Shown: piece after piece, positions 40,295 to 50,596 of the stretch | How the letters are laid out: each line of letters opens with the position of its first letter | How positions within the stretch are numbered: the first letter of the stretch is position 1 | Source: JAFGNW01 sp964618515 | GTDB lineage: Bacteria > Zixibacteria > MSB-5A5 > GN15 > FEB-12 | Direction of reading: 5' to 3' | Length of the DNA: 56,801 bases | NCBI GenBank assembly: GCA_964618515.1 | Contig: CAZUAS010000005.1 | Coordinates: forward strand, 1 to 56,801 | Translations under genes and position numbers: made by a program | Notes under the pieces: generated by a model | What the model was told of the DNA's origin: nothing | What the model saw: the letters and a program-made list of their open reading frames with translations, nothing else | The model's database searches: none

Positions 40295-43264
40295 TTACAC
40301 TTTCCCGTGGCAGTGTTTGAATTTCTTGCCGGAGCCGCAGGGGCAGGGGTCGTTGCGGCCGACTTTGGGCATGTCCCTACGGATAGTGCGGTCCTGCCGG
40401 CCGGCCTGCGAGGCTTCCGCCATCGGGTTTTTCTCCAGCTGTCCCTCGGGCATGATGGCTCCCTGAGCCAGGCCCATACCGGTTGAGTCACGGTGCTGTG
40501 TCACCAGTTCCGGTTGTCGGCGGCGCTCGGCCCGGGAGGCTTCGGGGATATTTACCTGTAGTTTAAAAACGAGGTTGACAATTTCGCGGTCGATGGTGTT
40601 GACCATCCGCTCGAAGGCTCCGAAAGCTTCCCTTTTGTAGATATCAATCGTTTTGCCCATGCCGCCGTGGTAAGCGCGCAGGCCGATACCGGTGCGCAGT
40701 TCATCCAGCTCGGCCAGGTGGTCGCGCCAGTGCCGGTCAATGGTGGATAGCACGGCGAAACGCTCCAGCTGGCGCATGATGGGTGCACCGTAGGCGGTCT
40801 CTTTCTGGTTATAGAGAGCCATGATGGTCCGCAGGACGCCTTCCCGGAGTTTTTCCGGCGTCAGGGCGGGGATGTCTTCATCTTTGAATTTAAGATTGAT
40901 AAGAAAGGTTTTGCGTAAGTCTTCGGTAAAAGCGTTGAGGTTCCAGTTTTCGGCGTACTGCTTTTCGGGGCAGTGTATCTCGATAAGGCGGTCGAGGACT
41001 TCGCCGAACAGGTCCACCACTTCGTCCTTGATGGATTCGCGTTCGAGGGCGGCCAAGCGGCGTTCGTAAATCCACTTGCGCTGGACATTCATGACGTCGT
41101 CGTATTCGAGGGTATGTTTGCGGATGGCGAAATTCTGGGCCTCGACTTTTTTCTGGGCGCGTTCGATAGCCTTGGTGACCATGCCGTGGGTGATGACTTC
41201 ACCCTCTTTAACGCCCATACGGTCGAGCACCGAACCGAGACGGTCGCCGCCGAACAGGCGCATCAGGTCATCCTCGAGCGAGAGGAAGAACAGCGACGAG
41301 CCGGGGTCGCCCTGGCGGCCCGACCGGCCGCGTAGCTGGCGGTCGATGCGGCGGGACTCGTGGCGTTCGGTGCCGATGATATGCAGGCCGCCGAGTTCAA
41401 CCACGCCGGGACCAAGCTTGATATCGGTACCACGACCAGCCATATTGGTGGCGATTGTGACCGCCCCTTTCAAACCGGCGTTAGCCACTATCTCGGCTTC
41501 TTTCTGGTGATGTTTGGCGTTCAGGACATGGTGAGGTATGCCTTTGCGTTTGAGCATGCGCGAGAGGGTTTCGGATACCTCGACCGATACCGTTCCTACC
41601 AGGACCGGCTGGCCTTTTTCGTGTTTCTCCGTAATTTCATCGATGATGGCGTTGTATTTTTCGCGGCGGGTGCGGTACACCTGGTCGTTACGGTCTTCGC
41701 GGATGCAGGGTTCATTGGTCGGGATAACCATGACATCAAGCTTGTAAATATCCCAGAACTCCGCGGCTTCAGTTTCCGCCGTACCGGTCATGCCGGCCAG
41801 CTTTTCATACATGCGGAAATAGTTCTGCAGGGTGATAGTGGCCAGCGTTTGGCTTTCGCCTTCAATCATGACGCCTTCTTTGGCTTCGATAGCCTGATGC
41901 AAACCGTCGGAATAACGCCGTCCCGGCAGGATACGCCCGGTGAACTCGTCGACAATCATGACCTTGTCATCCTGCAGAACATACTCGACATCTTTTTCAT
42001 AAAGGGAGTAGGCGCGCAAAAGCTGGTTGATGGCGTGCACTTTTTCCGAACGTTCACTGTGCAGGCGGTACAGCTCGTCGGTTTTTTTCTGGCGTTCTTC
42101 GGGGGACAGTGATTCGTCGCCATCCAGTTCCGAAAGCATGGTGGACAGGTCGGGGATTTCGAAAAGTTGCTGTTCCTCTTTGGTAAACTGGGTATTGCCC
42201 AGGTCGGTCAGGGCAATGGTATGCTCACGCTCATCGATGTAGTAATAAAGGCGGTTGTCGATTTCGTGGAGTTTCTTTTCCCGCATATAGGATGACTCAA
42301 CATCGGTAACCAGCTTTTTGATGCCGGTTTCTTTCATGATTTTCATCAGGCGTTTATTTTTCGGCGCCCCGCGGTTAGCCGCCAGGAGCAGCGACCCGGC
42401 CTCAAATTCGCTCTCCGGTTTGCCTTCCTGAAGCAGTTGCTCCGCCCGGGAGACCATTTCGTTAATGAGCATGGTCTGTTTGCGAACGAGTTTTTCCACC
42501 GTCGGCTTCATCTGCCGGTAACGGTCATGGAGGTTTGATTCCACCTGTCCGGAAATAATCAGGGGCGTCCGGGCTTCATCGATGAGAATGGAATCGACCT
42601 CGTCGATGATGGCGTAATAGTAATTGCGGTGCACCCGGTCCTCGGCGGTCTGAGCCATGTTATCGCGAAGGTAATCGAATCCGAACTCATTGGCGGTGCC
42701 GAAAGTGATATCGCAGCGGTACATTTCGCGGCGCTCCGCATTGGTCATCTGGTTTTGAATAACCCCTACCGTAAGGTTGAGATATTCGTAAATACGCCCC
42801 ATCCATTCCCGGTCGCGGCGGGCCAGGTAATCGTTGACCGTTACGATATGCACGCCCTTGCCGGTCAGGGCATTAAGGTAAGTAGGCAGGGTGGCCACGA
42901 GCGTTTTACCTTCACCGGTGGCCATCTCGGCGATTTTACCCTGGTGCAGGGCAATTCCTCCCATCAGCTGAACGTCGAAATGAACCATATTCCACTCGGT
43001 GGGCAGGCCGACCACCTCCCAGGTCTTGCCAAGATGACGGCGGCAGGCCTCCTTGACGACCGCAAACGCCTCGGTCATGATATCATCCGTGGTTTCGCCT
43101 TCCGCCAGCCGTCTTTTAAATTCCCCGGTTTTTCCTCTGAGCTCTTCTTCGCTCAGGTTCTTGAATTTTTCGAAATAAGCGTTGATTTCAGCAACCAGCG
43201 GCTGAAGTTTTTTTACATCCCGCTCGTGTTTGGTGCCAAATATTTTAGTTAGTAAGTTTTTCAT
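40295..43264 (-). CDS. secA: Preprotein translocase ATPase SecA
   Basis: SecA drives export through SecYEG. The 989-residue protein is normal for a SecA with a full C-terminal tail. Walker A is MATGEGKT (114-121), followed by DEVDSILIDEARTPL and the helicase motifs TNMAGRGTDIKLG and GRSGRQGDPGSS. The C-terminal zinc site CPCGSGKKFKHCHG uses C974, C976, C985 and H986 to bind SecB and phospholipids. A putative promoter lies at 43332-43360. Both neighbours are on the plus strand, so it is monocistronic. Confidence 0.98.
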   Translation of the reverse strand: MKNLLTKIFGTKHERDVKKLQPLVAEINAYFEKFKNLSEEELRGKTGEFKRRLAEGETTDDIMTEAFAVVKEACRRHLGKTWEVVGLPTEWNMVHFDVQLMGGIALHQGKIAEMATGEGKTLVATLPTYLNALTGKGVHIVTVNDYLARRDREWMGRIYEYLNLTVGVIQNQMTNAERREMYRCDITFGTANEFGFDYLRDNMAQTAEDRVHRNYYYAIIDEVDSILIDEARTPLIISGQVESNLHDRYRQMKPTVEKLVRKQTMLINEMVSRAEQLLQEGKPESEFEAGSLLLAANRGAPKNKRLMKIMKETGIKKLVTDVESSYMREKKLHEIDNRLYYYIDEREHTIALTDLGNTQFTKEEQQLFEIPDLSTMLSELDGDESLSPEERQKKTDELYRLHSERSEKVHAINQLLRAYSLYEKDVEYVLQDDKVMIVDEFTGRILPGRRYSDGLHQAIEAKEGVMIEGESQTLATITLQNYFRMYEKLAGMTGTAETEAAEFWDIYKLDVMVIPTNEPCIREDRNDQVYRTRREKYNAIIDEITEKHEKGQPVLVGTVSVEVSETLSRMLKRKGIPHHVLNAKHHQKEAEIVANAGLKGAVTIATNMAGRGTDIKLGPGVVELGGLHIIGTERHESRRIDRQLRGRSGRQGDPGSSLFFLSLEDDLMRLFGGDRLGSVLDRMGVKEGEVITHGMVTKAIERAQKKVEAQNFAIRKHTLEYDDVMNVQRKWIYERRLAALERESIKDEVVDLFGEVLDRLIEIHCPEKQYAENWNLNAFTEDLRKTFLINLKFKDEDIPALTPEKLREGVLRTIMALYNQKETAYGAPIMRQLERFAVLSTIDRHWRDHLAELDELRTGIGLRAYHGGMGKTIDIYKREAFGAFERMVNTIDREIVNLVFKLQVNIPEASRAERRRQPELVTQHRDSTGMGLAQGAIMPEGQLEKNPMAEASQAGRQDRTIRRDMPKVGRNDPCPCGSGKKFKHCHGKV

Positions 43265-43331
43265 GATTCTCTATTATTCAATTTTTCTTTGACCACTTAA
43301 GGGGAAAATAATTTCCCTCTTTATTTCAGTT

Positions 43332-43360
43332 ATAGTATTAAAGCGTCTATTCGTTCACAA
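43332..43360 (-). promoter_or_regulatory. Putative secA promoter
   Basis: On the minus strand TTGTGA (43360-43355), 17 bases, then TACTAT (43337-43332). Both boxes are 4/6 matches. Transcription would start near 43325, giving a leader of about 60 bases. Confidence 0.4.
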
Positions 43361-43469
43361 GAGCAATAATTTTTTTATCCTGTTGCCAAGATAACAAAAT
43401 ATAATAAAAACCGCTATTTTAAATAATGAACTTGATACCGTCACCGGAAGTGATTAATTTTTATGAGAT

Positions 43470-44375
43470 ATGAAGAATGTCGAACCGGGAATAGTTGTTG
43501 CTGTTCGGGGACGGCTTTTTGAAGTTCGCTCCGAGGATCACCGGCATTTCAAGTGCGAAGTACGCAGGAAGGTCAAAGTTGAAGCCCATAATATGACACC
43601 GGTGATTGTCGGTGATGATGTTCTTTTCACGCGTCTTGACCTCCAGAGGGGCGTAATTGAGAAAGTTCAACCTCGCCGGACAGCTTTTTTCCGACCCGCC
43701 AAGGGGATTGAAAAGAATAAACAGGTGATTGCCGCTAATCTTGACCGTCTGGCGGCAGTGGTATCAGTTGCCTCGCCGCCTTTGAAAACCGGTTTAATTG
43801 ACCGTTTTTTGATTGCCGCGCAAATCGGGCATATGGAACCTTTAATTATCATAAATAAAATGGACCTGGCTTTACCGGGGGATTTAGGGAATATATTATC
43901 TGCTTATAGAACAGCGGGTTACGGCATTTTAACCTTGTCGGCGAAGACCGGTCAAGGGCTGGAAGATTTAAAATCTATGCTTGATGGTCATCGAACTTTA
44001 TTCGTGGGCCATTCCGGGGTGGGGAAATCCACGTTATTGAATATGCTGATACCGGGAGTCAATATTAAAACCCGTGAGGTTTCGGATTTTTCCAGTCGGG
44101 GAAAACATACCACCACCCGGGTGGAGCTTTATGAACTTCCTTCCGGCGGATATGTTGTCGATTCGCCGGGGCTGAAGGTAATGGGTTTGTGGGATGTTCA
44201 GAAAGATGACTTACCCCATTTTTATCCCGAGTTTAAGCCTTATTGGGGACAGTGTCGATTTAAATCCTGTATTCATATACACGAGCCCGGATGTGCCGTA
44301 AAGAAGGCTTTGGATGAGAATAAAATCAGCCGTTTTCGTTATGAGAATTATATTGCGATTGCCGAATCCCTGTGA
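43470..44375 (+). CDS. rsgA: Ribosome small-subunit GTPase RsgA
   Basis: RsgA (YjeQ) is a circularly permuted GTPase that checks maturation of the 30S subunit. The order G4-G1-G3 is present: NKMD (129-132), P-loop GHSGVGKST (180-188), DSPG (231-234). The N-terminal OB fold and the C-terminal zinc site (C262, C267, H269, C275 in CRFKSCIHIHEPGC) complete the 301-residue protein. It starts with a weak ribosome site. It is divergent from secA, with 205 bases between. Confidence 0.95.
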   Translation: MKNVEPGIVVAVRGRLFEVRSEDHRHFKCEVRRKVKVEAHNMTPVIVGDDVLFTRLDLQRGVIEKVQPRRTAFFRPAKGIEKNKQVIAANLDRLAAVVSVASPPLKTGLIDRFLIAAQIGHMEPLIIINKMDLALPGDLGNILSAYRTAGYGILTLSAKTGQGLEDLKSMLDGHRTLFVGHSGVGKSTLLNMLIPGVNIKTREVSDFSSRGKHTTTRVELYELPSGGYVVDSPGLKVMGLWDVQKDDLPHFYPEFKPYWGQCRFKSCIHIHEPGCAVKKALDENKISRFRYENYIAIAESL

Positions 44376-44439
44376 ACTGACAGCCCTCTTTTGCGGTTAA
44401 TTTAAGAAACAGCAGTCATTTACCGATAAAGTTAATGAT

Positions 44440-45345
44440 ATGGTGCATAAAAACAACGTAGAATTCAAAGTCGGGGTTATCATCCTTCTGGCCATAATCC
44501 TGTTGGGAGCTTCTCTTTACTGGCTTCAGGGCTATAAACTGGAAAGAAATGCACAACGGGTAAATATCCGGTTTGACGATGTCGGAACTCTGGCTATCGG
44601 GGACAAGGTCACCGTTTCCGGTGTTTACAAGGGCAAAGTAAATAACCTTCAACTCGATGAACGGGGCGTTCTGGTGGAATTACTGCTTTATCAGGATGTT
44701 GTCCTCAAGCGAGATGCCCGTTTTGTAATTAAAAACATGGGTGTCATGGGGGAGCGTTTTATCGCCATCGCGCCGGGCCGGGACAGTGTTCTGTTCGATA
44801 ACACGGTGGTTGCCGAGGGGCAGAATGATACCGGTATCCCCGAAGTAATCGGGTTGATGGGAGAAATGATAACCGAGATGAGAAATCTGGTTTACTCGGT
44901 CAAGCAGAGTGTCGCTTCCGATTCCTCACTGGATAAAATCAACCGAACCCTGAGCAACTTCGAAAAAGTAACTTCTTCTCTGGCCGCCCTGATAGAGAAA
45001 AATCAAAGTAAAATTGATAAGTCGGCCGATAATTTTCTGGAGACATCCAGGAATTTAAGTTCTCTGATAAACAGGAACCGGTCGGTGGTGGATTCGTCGT
45101 TGCAGCGTTTTGACAGGGTGACGGTCAGTCTCGAGGAATTCGTCAGGCAACTGGATACGCTGGCGATGACCGCCCGGCGGTTTGCCGAGGCCATCGATAC
45201 CAAGGACGGCACCCTGCAATTGCTGGTGGAAGACCGTCGTCTCTACGACGACCTTCGCCGCACGACCGATAATCTTGATGATTTGATAAATGACATTCGG
45301 GCTAATCCCCGTAAATATATAAACCTGAAAGTGGAATTATTTTAA
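44440..45345 (+). CDS. MlaD/MCE-family substrate-binding protein
   Basis: A 301-residue MCE protein anchored by one N-terminal helix (FKVGVIILLAIILLGASLYW). The MCE domain (about 35-115, RFDDVGTLAIGDKVTVSGVYKGKV) is followed by a helical coiled-coil tail (SSLDKINRTLSNFEKVTSSLAALIEK onward). Such proteins form hexameric tunnels that carry lipids between membranes. The partner MlaE/MlaF permease and ATPase are not nearby. It begins 64 bases after rsgA and its stop precedes the GH57 ATG by 3 bases. Confidence 0.9.
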   Translation: MVHKNNVEFKVGVIILLAIILLGASLYWLQGYKLERNAQRVNIRFDDVGTLAIGDKVTVSGVYKGKVNNLQLDERGVLVELLLYQDVVLKRDARFVIKNMGVMGERFIAIAPGRDSVLFDNTVVAEGQNDTGIPEVIGLMGEMITEMRNLVYSVKQSVASDSSLDKINRTLSNFEKVTSSLAALIEKNQSKIDKSADNFLETSRNLSSLINRNRSVVDSSLQRFDRVTVSLEEFVRQLDTLAMTARRFAEAIDTKDGTLQLLVEDRRLYDDLRRTTDNLDDLINDIRANPRKYINLKVELF

Positions 45346-45348
45346 ACG

Positions 45349-47529
45349 ATGGCTAAATTCAAACTTGCATTCGGTATACACAACCATCAGCCGGTCGGCA
45401 ATTTTGAAATGGTTTTCGAAGATGCCCACCGGAACGCCTACGCTCCTTTTATGAAAATGGTTGAATCTTTCCCTTCGCTGTCTATAACGCTTCACCAGTC
45501 GGGGATACTCTGGGACTGGCAGAAAAAAAACCATCCCGACTTTTTGGAGCTGGTCAGCCGGCTGCTGGAAAAAGGGCAGCTGGAACTTATGACCGGAGGG
45601 TTTTACGAACCGATTCTGACTTCGGTTCCCGAACGTGATGCCCGTGGTCAGATTGAGTTGCTGAACCGGTTTCTCAAGGAAAATTTCGATGTAAAACCGG
45701 TCGGTCTCTGGCTGACCGAGCGTATCTGGGAACCTCATCTGCCCAGGGTTATAGCGGAAGTGGGCGTCAGGTATTTGCCTATTGACGATACCCACTTTAT
45801 TTATGCCGGTTTTGAACACAGTCAGCTGACCGGACCCTTTGTTACCGAAAACGAAGGTCGGATGGTGGTTCTTCTACCGATACAAAAGCGTTTACGCTAT
45901 TTGATACCCTTCGGTTCGGTGGAGGAAGTTATCACGGAATTGAAAAAGCAGGCGGAGAGTAATCCCGACGGTCTGGCGGTTTATGCCGATGACGGGGAAA
46001 AATTTGGAGTCTGGCCGGATACGCATAAGCATTGTTTTGAAGAAGGCTGGTTGTATAAATTTTTCGAAGTCGTGGAGAAAAACGCCAGCTGGCTCGAAAT
46101 TATTCCTCTGGGAAAAGCCGCCGCGCTGAAACCGGCGGGGCGGGCTTACCTGCCGACTGCTTCCTATGCCGAGATGCTGCACTGGTCGTTGCCGACCGAT
46201 GCTTTCCTTGAGTATGAGAATTTCGTCAACTGGCTCAAGGAAGAGGGACAGGAACAGCGTTACGGAAGATTTGTAAGGGGTGGTCACTGGCGGGGTTTTT
46301 TGACCAAGTACGAAGAGGCTAACCTGATGCATAAAAAAATGCTGGCGGTTTCGGACAAACTGGCGGCATATGAACAGAAAAATCCCGGTAAAATCGCTCA
46401 GGCTTTAAAAGTCCGCGAAAAACTTTATGCCGGGCAATGTAACTGTCCTTACTGGCATGGTGTCTTCGGTGGTTTGTATTTGGCTCATATCCGGACAGCG
46501 ATTTATAAAAATCTTATCGAAGCCGATAACGAGCTTCGTCAGCTCAACCGGGAAACCGGGTCAAGTTACGAAATCCGTGATTATGATGCCGATGGGGCGG
46601 ATGAAATCATCATGACCAATGACGATTACACGGCCGTGTTCAAGCCTTGCCGAGGGGGTACCCTACTGGATTTGTCCCTGAACAAATATAGTTTCTGTCT
46701 GACCGACACCATGACTCGCAGGATTGAAGGGTATCATAAAAAATTGAGCAAAGCCGTAAAAAAGGAAGCGGAACCCAAGGACAAAACCACTACCATTCAC
46801 GATATTTATCTGACCAAGGAAGACGGCCTGTCCAGATATTTGATAAAGGACTGGTACCTGAAACGAGGTTTTATCGACCATTTCTTCAGTGATGGCATTG
46901 ATTTTGAGGCTTTTTCGTCGGGGCATTATGGCGAGGACGGCGATTTTATCCTGGAACCGTTTACTTTCGAACTTGATGCCTCCGGCTGTCAGTTGTCAAT
47001 GATGCGCAACGGTCATCTCTGGCGATATGGCGGTCCGCTGCCGTTACGGGTGGTGAAGCGTTTTGCTTTCGAGAAGGATACCAATAAAATCAATGTAACC
47101 TATGAAATAAGCAGTTCGGACCCGCGCGGCGTTAAAGTTAAATTCGGAGTAGAAAATAACTTCAACTTCCAGGCCGGTCATGCCGAAGACCGCTTCATCC
47201 TGATCGATAACCACCGTCCTGAAAACTATTATCTTGATTCTTACGGCAGTTATCAGCAGGTACATAGCCTGGCGATGGTAGACCAGTACTTGAATCTGGC
47301 GGTAGCGCTCGAAAGCGAAATACCGGTCGCTGTCTGGCATTTGCCCATCTATACCGTCTCTCTTTCGGAAAGCGGTTTTGAAAAAGTATACCAGGGAACG
47401 ACTATGGTTTATGTGGTGGAAGTACCCCTGTCACAGGCACCCTACGTTATTAAAATGGTTTTGCAGGCCGGAAAACCTGAAGAAGTTCTTTTCGGGAATT
47501 CCCTTCTGACGGCATCCAGCAGTCGATGA
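45349..47529 (+). CDS. GH57 4-alpha-glucanotransferase or alpha-amylase
   Basis: A 726-residue glycoside hydrolase family 57 enzyme acting on alpha-1,4-glucans, cytoplasmic since no signal is seen. Conserved region 1 is HNHQP (11-15). The nucleophile is E124 (WLTERIWEP) and the acid/base D214 (YADDGEKFG), the same spacing as in the Thermococcus glucanotransferase. The central DUF1925 and C-terminal DUF1926 domains fill the rest. This length and domain set fit a glucanotransferase better than a hydrolase. Close linkage to the MCE gene suggests co-transcription but no shared function. A hairpin terminator follows. Confidence 0.92.
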   Translation: MAKFKLAFGIHNHQPVGNFEMVFEDAHRNAYAPFMKMVESFPSLSITLHQSGILWDWQKKNHPDFLELVSRLLEKGQLELMTGGFYEPILTSVPERDARGQIELLNRFLKENFDVKPVGLWLTERIWEPHLPRVIAEVGVRYLPIDDTHFIYAGFEHSQLTGPFVTENEGRMVVLLPIQKRLRYLIPFGSVEEVITELKKQAESNPDGLAVYADDGEKFGVWPDTHKHCFEEGWLYKFFEVVEKNASWLEIIPLGKAAALKPAGRAYLPTASYAEMLHWSLPTDAFLEYENFVNWLKEEGQEQRYGRFVRGGHWRGFLTKYEEANLMHKKMLAVSDKLAAYEQKNPGKIAQALKVREKLYAGQCNCPYWHGVFGGLYLAHIRTAIYKNLIEADNELRQLNRETGSSYEIRDYDADGADEIIMTNDDYTAVFKPCRGGTLLDLSLNKYSFCLTDTMTRRIEGYHKKLSKAVKKEAEPKDKTTTIHDIYLTKEDGLSRYLIKDWYLKRGFIDHFFSDGIDFEAFSSGHYGEDGDFILEPFTFELDASGCQLSMMRNGHLWRYGGPLPLRVVKRFAFEKDTNKINVTYEISSSDPRGVKVKFGVENNFNFQAGHAEDRFILIDNHRPENYYLDSYGSYQQVHSLAMVDQYLNLAVALESEIPVAVWHLPIYTVSLSESGFEKVYQGTTMVYVVEVPLSQAPYVIKMVLQAGKPEEVLFGNSLLTASSSR

Positions 47530-47535
47530 GTTCTT

Positions 47536-47575
47536 ACCGGCTCCCGGATAACTTTGTTCGGGAGCCCGGTTTATT
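47536..47575 (+). terminator. Terminator after the GH57 gene
   Basis: Stem ACCGGCTCCCG (47536-47546) with CGGGAGCCCGGT (47559-47570), one bulged base, then TTTATTAA. Strong stem, weak T run. Confidence 0.6.
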
Positions 47576-47647
47576 AAGATTCATACCTTCTTATCCTGTC
47601 AAATATTTCCTTTGTTTTTTGGGGAGGGGAATAATATCTTCCAGACA

Positions 47648-48400
47648 ATGCTCGAAGAGGTTGCCAGATTAATACAAAATGCCCGACGGGGAGTAGTTTT
47701 AACCGGTGCGGGGATATCCGCCGAATCGGGAGTTCCGACTTTCCGGGGTAAGGACGGCCTCTGGAAACAGTACCGGGCCGAGGAACTGGCCACTCTAGAG
47801 GCGTTCCGGGCGGATTCGAAACTTGTCTGGGAATGGTACAACTGGCGGCGGGAACTGATAAGAAAAGTGCAACCCAATCCCGGTCATTATGCGTTGGTTG
47901 AGTTCAGAAGCTGGTTTGAAGACTATACTTTGATTACACAGAATGTCGATGGTTTGCACCGCCGAGCCGGCCTTGATAACATTCTCGAACTGCATGGAAA
48001 CATCCAGATTAATATCTGTGTCGAGTGTCACCTTCCCGATAAGGCGGAGCTTGATATCGACCCGGATAATATTGCCCGGTGTAAATACTGCGGCGGTAAA
48101 TTAAGGCCGGGAGTGGTCTGGTTCGGAGAAATGTTGCCCCAGGCGGTTTTACAAAAAGCTTTCAAAAAGACTGAAGAAGCGGACATCTTTTTTTCAATCG
48201 GCACCTCGGCCCTGGTGCATCCGGCGGCTTCGTTACCGGTTCTGGCCAAACAAAAAGGAGCGAAACTTGTTGAAATTAACCCGGATGAAACTCCATTAAC
48301 CAGCCTGGCGGATTATTATTTCCCTGCCCGGGCCGGCGAGTTGCTTCCCCGGCTGGTGGAAATTGTCAATAAGGAACATAAGACAAAAAAGAAAGGATAA
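47648..48400 (+). CDS. cobB: NAD-dependent protein deacylase (sirtuin)
   Basis: A 250-residue sirtuin that removes acyl groups from lysines using NAD. ATG 47648 gives the normal N-terminus (MLEEVARLIQNARRGVVLTG), better than an in-frame TTG at 47612. No good ribosome site is adjacent; GGGGAGGGG lies 17 bases upstream. GAGISAESG and TQNVDGLH bind NAD, H116 (ELHGN) is catalytic, and C124, C127, C145 and C148 bind zinc. Y64 and R67 (WEWYNWRREL) match the acid-acyl recognition pair of SIRT5 and CobB, so desuccinylase activity is likely beside deacetylation. Confidence 0.93.
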   Translation: MLEEVARLIQNARRGVVLTGAGISAESGVPTFRGKDGLWKQYRAEELATLEAFRADSKLVWEWYNWRRELIRKVQPNPGHYALVEFRSWFEDYTLITQNVDGLHRRAGLDNILELHGNIQINICVECHLPDKAELDIDPDNIARCKYCGGKLRPGVVWFGEMLPQAVLQKAFKKTEEADIFFSIGTSALVHPAASLPVLAKQKGAKLVEINPDETPLTSLADYYFPARAGELLPRLVEIVNKEHKTKKKG

Positions 48401-48451
48401 TCCCCTTTCGATTTGGCTGGTATAATATAAGAAAGCGTTGAATGTTCATTT

Positions 48452-50596
48452 ATGAAAATTAGCGGCAAGATTAAAATATACTGGTTCATTTTTGCAGTCA
48501 TCCTTATCAGCCTGTCTTCCGGTTGCGTTTATTACAACACTTTTTACAACGGAAAAAAAGCTTTTAACGAGGCGGAGAAAGACCGCAAAAAAACCGGGCG
48601 TTTGAACACGACCCAGTACAAGAAAGCGATTGAAAAGGCTCTTAAAGTCATTGAAAATTATCCCAATTCCAAATACTACGACGATGCCCTGTTCGTTCTG
48701 GGCGTCTCTTATTTTCACACCCAGGATTATTTTAAAGCAGAAAGGCGCCTTCGCGAGATAACGGTCGATTATCCTCAGTCGGGTTTTCGCAAAGAGGCCG
48801 AATTGTATCTGGCCAAAACGAAACTTGAACTTGGCGACCTGGAAGAAGGCATGACTTTATTCGGCGAAATCTTCGATAGTGATTACAGTCGGGATTATAA
48901 AGCCGAGGCGGCCATGGCTCTGGGTGAGTATAACTATAATAATCACCGCTATGACGAGGCCAGGAAATATTTCCAGGCTGTCCGCGATTCTCTGGGCAAT
49001 GAGACGGCAAAAATAAAAGCTCAGATTTATATCGCAGACGGGAATTTCAACACCTTCAAGTTTAAAGATGCTCTCGGTGGTTATTTGCAGGTTCTGGGCA
49101 TGAAACCGGATAAAAATGATAAATATCACGCTCTTTATCAGGCGGCTATTGCTTCTTACCGGATGCAGAGAATTGATGACGGTCTGGATTATCTCAATCA
49201 GCTAATCAACGACCCGGTTTATTATGACTCACTGGGGGTCTTGCTGTTAAAAGTGGCCGAGGGTTATGAATACGACGATGACCTGGAGCTGGCTCAGGGT
49301 GTCTATGAGAAAATCATAAATACGGTCAGTAAAAAAACAGTGGTGGGTGAGGCGTACTATCAATTGGGTCTGATTTATCAGTATGATTACGATGACCTAA
49401 AGGAAGCCAAAGCCTATTATGACAAAGCGGTGGAGAACGCCCGTTCCACCGAGGTCGGTCAGGAAGCCCTGCAACGTTCTTCTTCGATCGGGAAACTGGA
49501 GACTTTTTCCCAAGCTATTAAAGTGGATACAGCAGCCACCCAGGAAGCTGTTGATGAGATAGCTTACACTCAATACCTGCTGGCGGAACTTTACTGGTTT
49601 GAACTCAACAAGCCAGATTCGGCTATCTATGAACTGGAGTACCTGATTGATTCTTTTTCCAATGCCTATGACGCCCCTAAAGCCGTCATTGCCTTATCGC
49701 AGATGTACAAAGAATATTATAATGACACCCTTAAAGCCGATTCTCTGCTCAAGAGTGTTTTATACCGCTATCCTCATTCTGATTTCGTACCTGAAGCAAT
49801 CAACCTTCTGGGGCTGACAGGAACAGCGGCTGATACCGGTTATGCGGCTTATTATTTCAGGAAAGCCGAGAATTTTCTGGTAGACCAGGAAAATGCCGAT
49901 TCGGCGCTGGCTTATTTTCAATATATCGTGGATAACTTTCCTGATTCCAAATATTATCTGCATGCCCGGTTTAATACTATTTTAACCCGTGAGCTTTACA
50001 AGAGCCCAGGTGATTCTTCGATTATTCTGGCTTACCAGGCTTTTGTTGATTCCTTCCCGGCTTCGGAATTTACCACAGTAGCCAAAAGTCGGCTTCTGTA
50101 TGTTCCTCAAAAGAAAGAACCGGGGAAGAAGGAAGTTTCCCGGCAGGATAGCCTTTTCGCCGAAGTTACCCCGAGCGAACAGGGTGCAATAAGTCCCGAT
50201 ACAGTTGACGAAACTTATGCTTACAGTGACTATCAGCAGAGTCTTTATATCAGACCCAACGGTGATACGGCTGCTCTCCTTGAGGAAGAACCGACTGAAA
50301 TAATCGAGCCGTTTGTTTTTCCGCCCGAAGCTTATGGCATGCAGGAGGAAGGATTTTATCTGTATTTTCAAGTCTTGCTTGATTTTTCCGGAAAAGTGGT
50401 TGATTTTGTACTGAAAAACATATCGGAATATGATGAAATAAATACGCGGGCGTCAAGAAGTGTGGCCACGATGACTTTCGACCCCTTGTACGTTTCCAAG
50501 AGGGCTGGTGATTTGAACTTACCCAAAGACCCGACGGGTCGCGGCCACTGGTTCGTTTATAAATTTTTTGTCAAAAAGCCTGACTTTTTAAGATGA
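48452..50596 (+). CDS. TPR outer-membrane lipoprotein with TonB-like C-terminus (PorW/SprE-like)
   Basis: A 714-residue lipoprotein. The lipobox LSSGC puts the lipidated Cys at C25, followed by VYYNTFYNGKKAFNEAEK, the pattern of PorW/SprE-type lipoproteins of the FCB group. TPR repeats of about 35 residues fill the body (YYDDALFVLGVSYFHTQDYF and others). The last 80 residues (LDFSGKVVDFVLKNIS, FDPLYVSKRAG, GRGHWFVYKFFVKKP) have the shape of a TonB C-terminal domain. The stop overlaps the pyrK start (ATGA). The role could be envelope assembly or secretion. PorW itself works in type IX secretion, but no other T9SS gene is here. Confidence 0.8.
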   Translation: MKISGKIKIYWFIFAVILISLSSGCVYYNTFYNGKKAFNEAEKDRKKTGRLNTTQYKKAIEKALKVIENYPNSKYYDDALFVLGVSYFHTQDYFKAERRLREITVDYPQSGFRKEAELYLAKTKLELGDLEEGMTLFGEIFDSDYSRDYKAEAAMALGEYNYNNHRYDEARKYFQAVRDSLGNETAKIKAQIYIADGNFNTFKFKDALGGYLQVLGMKPDKNDKYHALYQAAIASYRMQRIDDGLDYLNQLINDPVYYDSLGVLLLKVAEGYEYDDDLELAQGVYEKIINTVSKKTVVGEAYYQLGLIYQYDYDDLKEAKAYYDKAVENARSTEVGQEALQRSSSIGKLETFSQAIKVDTAATQEAVDEIAYTQYLLAELYWFELNKPDSAIYELEYLIDSFSNAYDAPKAVIALSQMYKEYYNDTLKADSLLKSVLYRYPHSDFVPEAINLLGLTGTAADTGYAAYYFRKAENFLVDQENADSALAYFQYIVDNFPDSKYYLHARFNTILTRELYKSPGDSSIILAYQAFVDSFPASEFTTVAKSRLLYVPQKKEPGKKEVSRQDSLFAEVTPSEQGAISPDTVDETYAYSDYQQSLYIRPNGDTAALLEEEPTEIIEPFVFPPEAYGMQEEGFYLYFQVLLDFSGKVVDFVLKNISEYDEINTRASRSVATMTFDPLYVSKRAGDLNLPKDPTGRGHWFVYKFFVKKPDFLR

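Noticed and set aside
41360..42112. Long plus-strand open frame antisense to secA
   Set aside because: It follows the codon pattern of the real secA gene on the other strand and has no start signal. Similar long antisense frames over gyrB (13311-14156) and the patatin gene (20742-21485) are rejected for the same reason.
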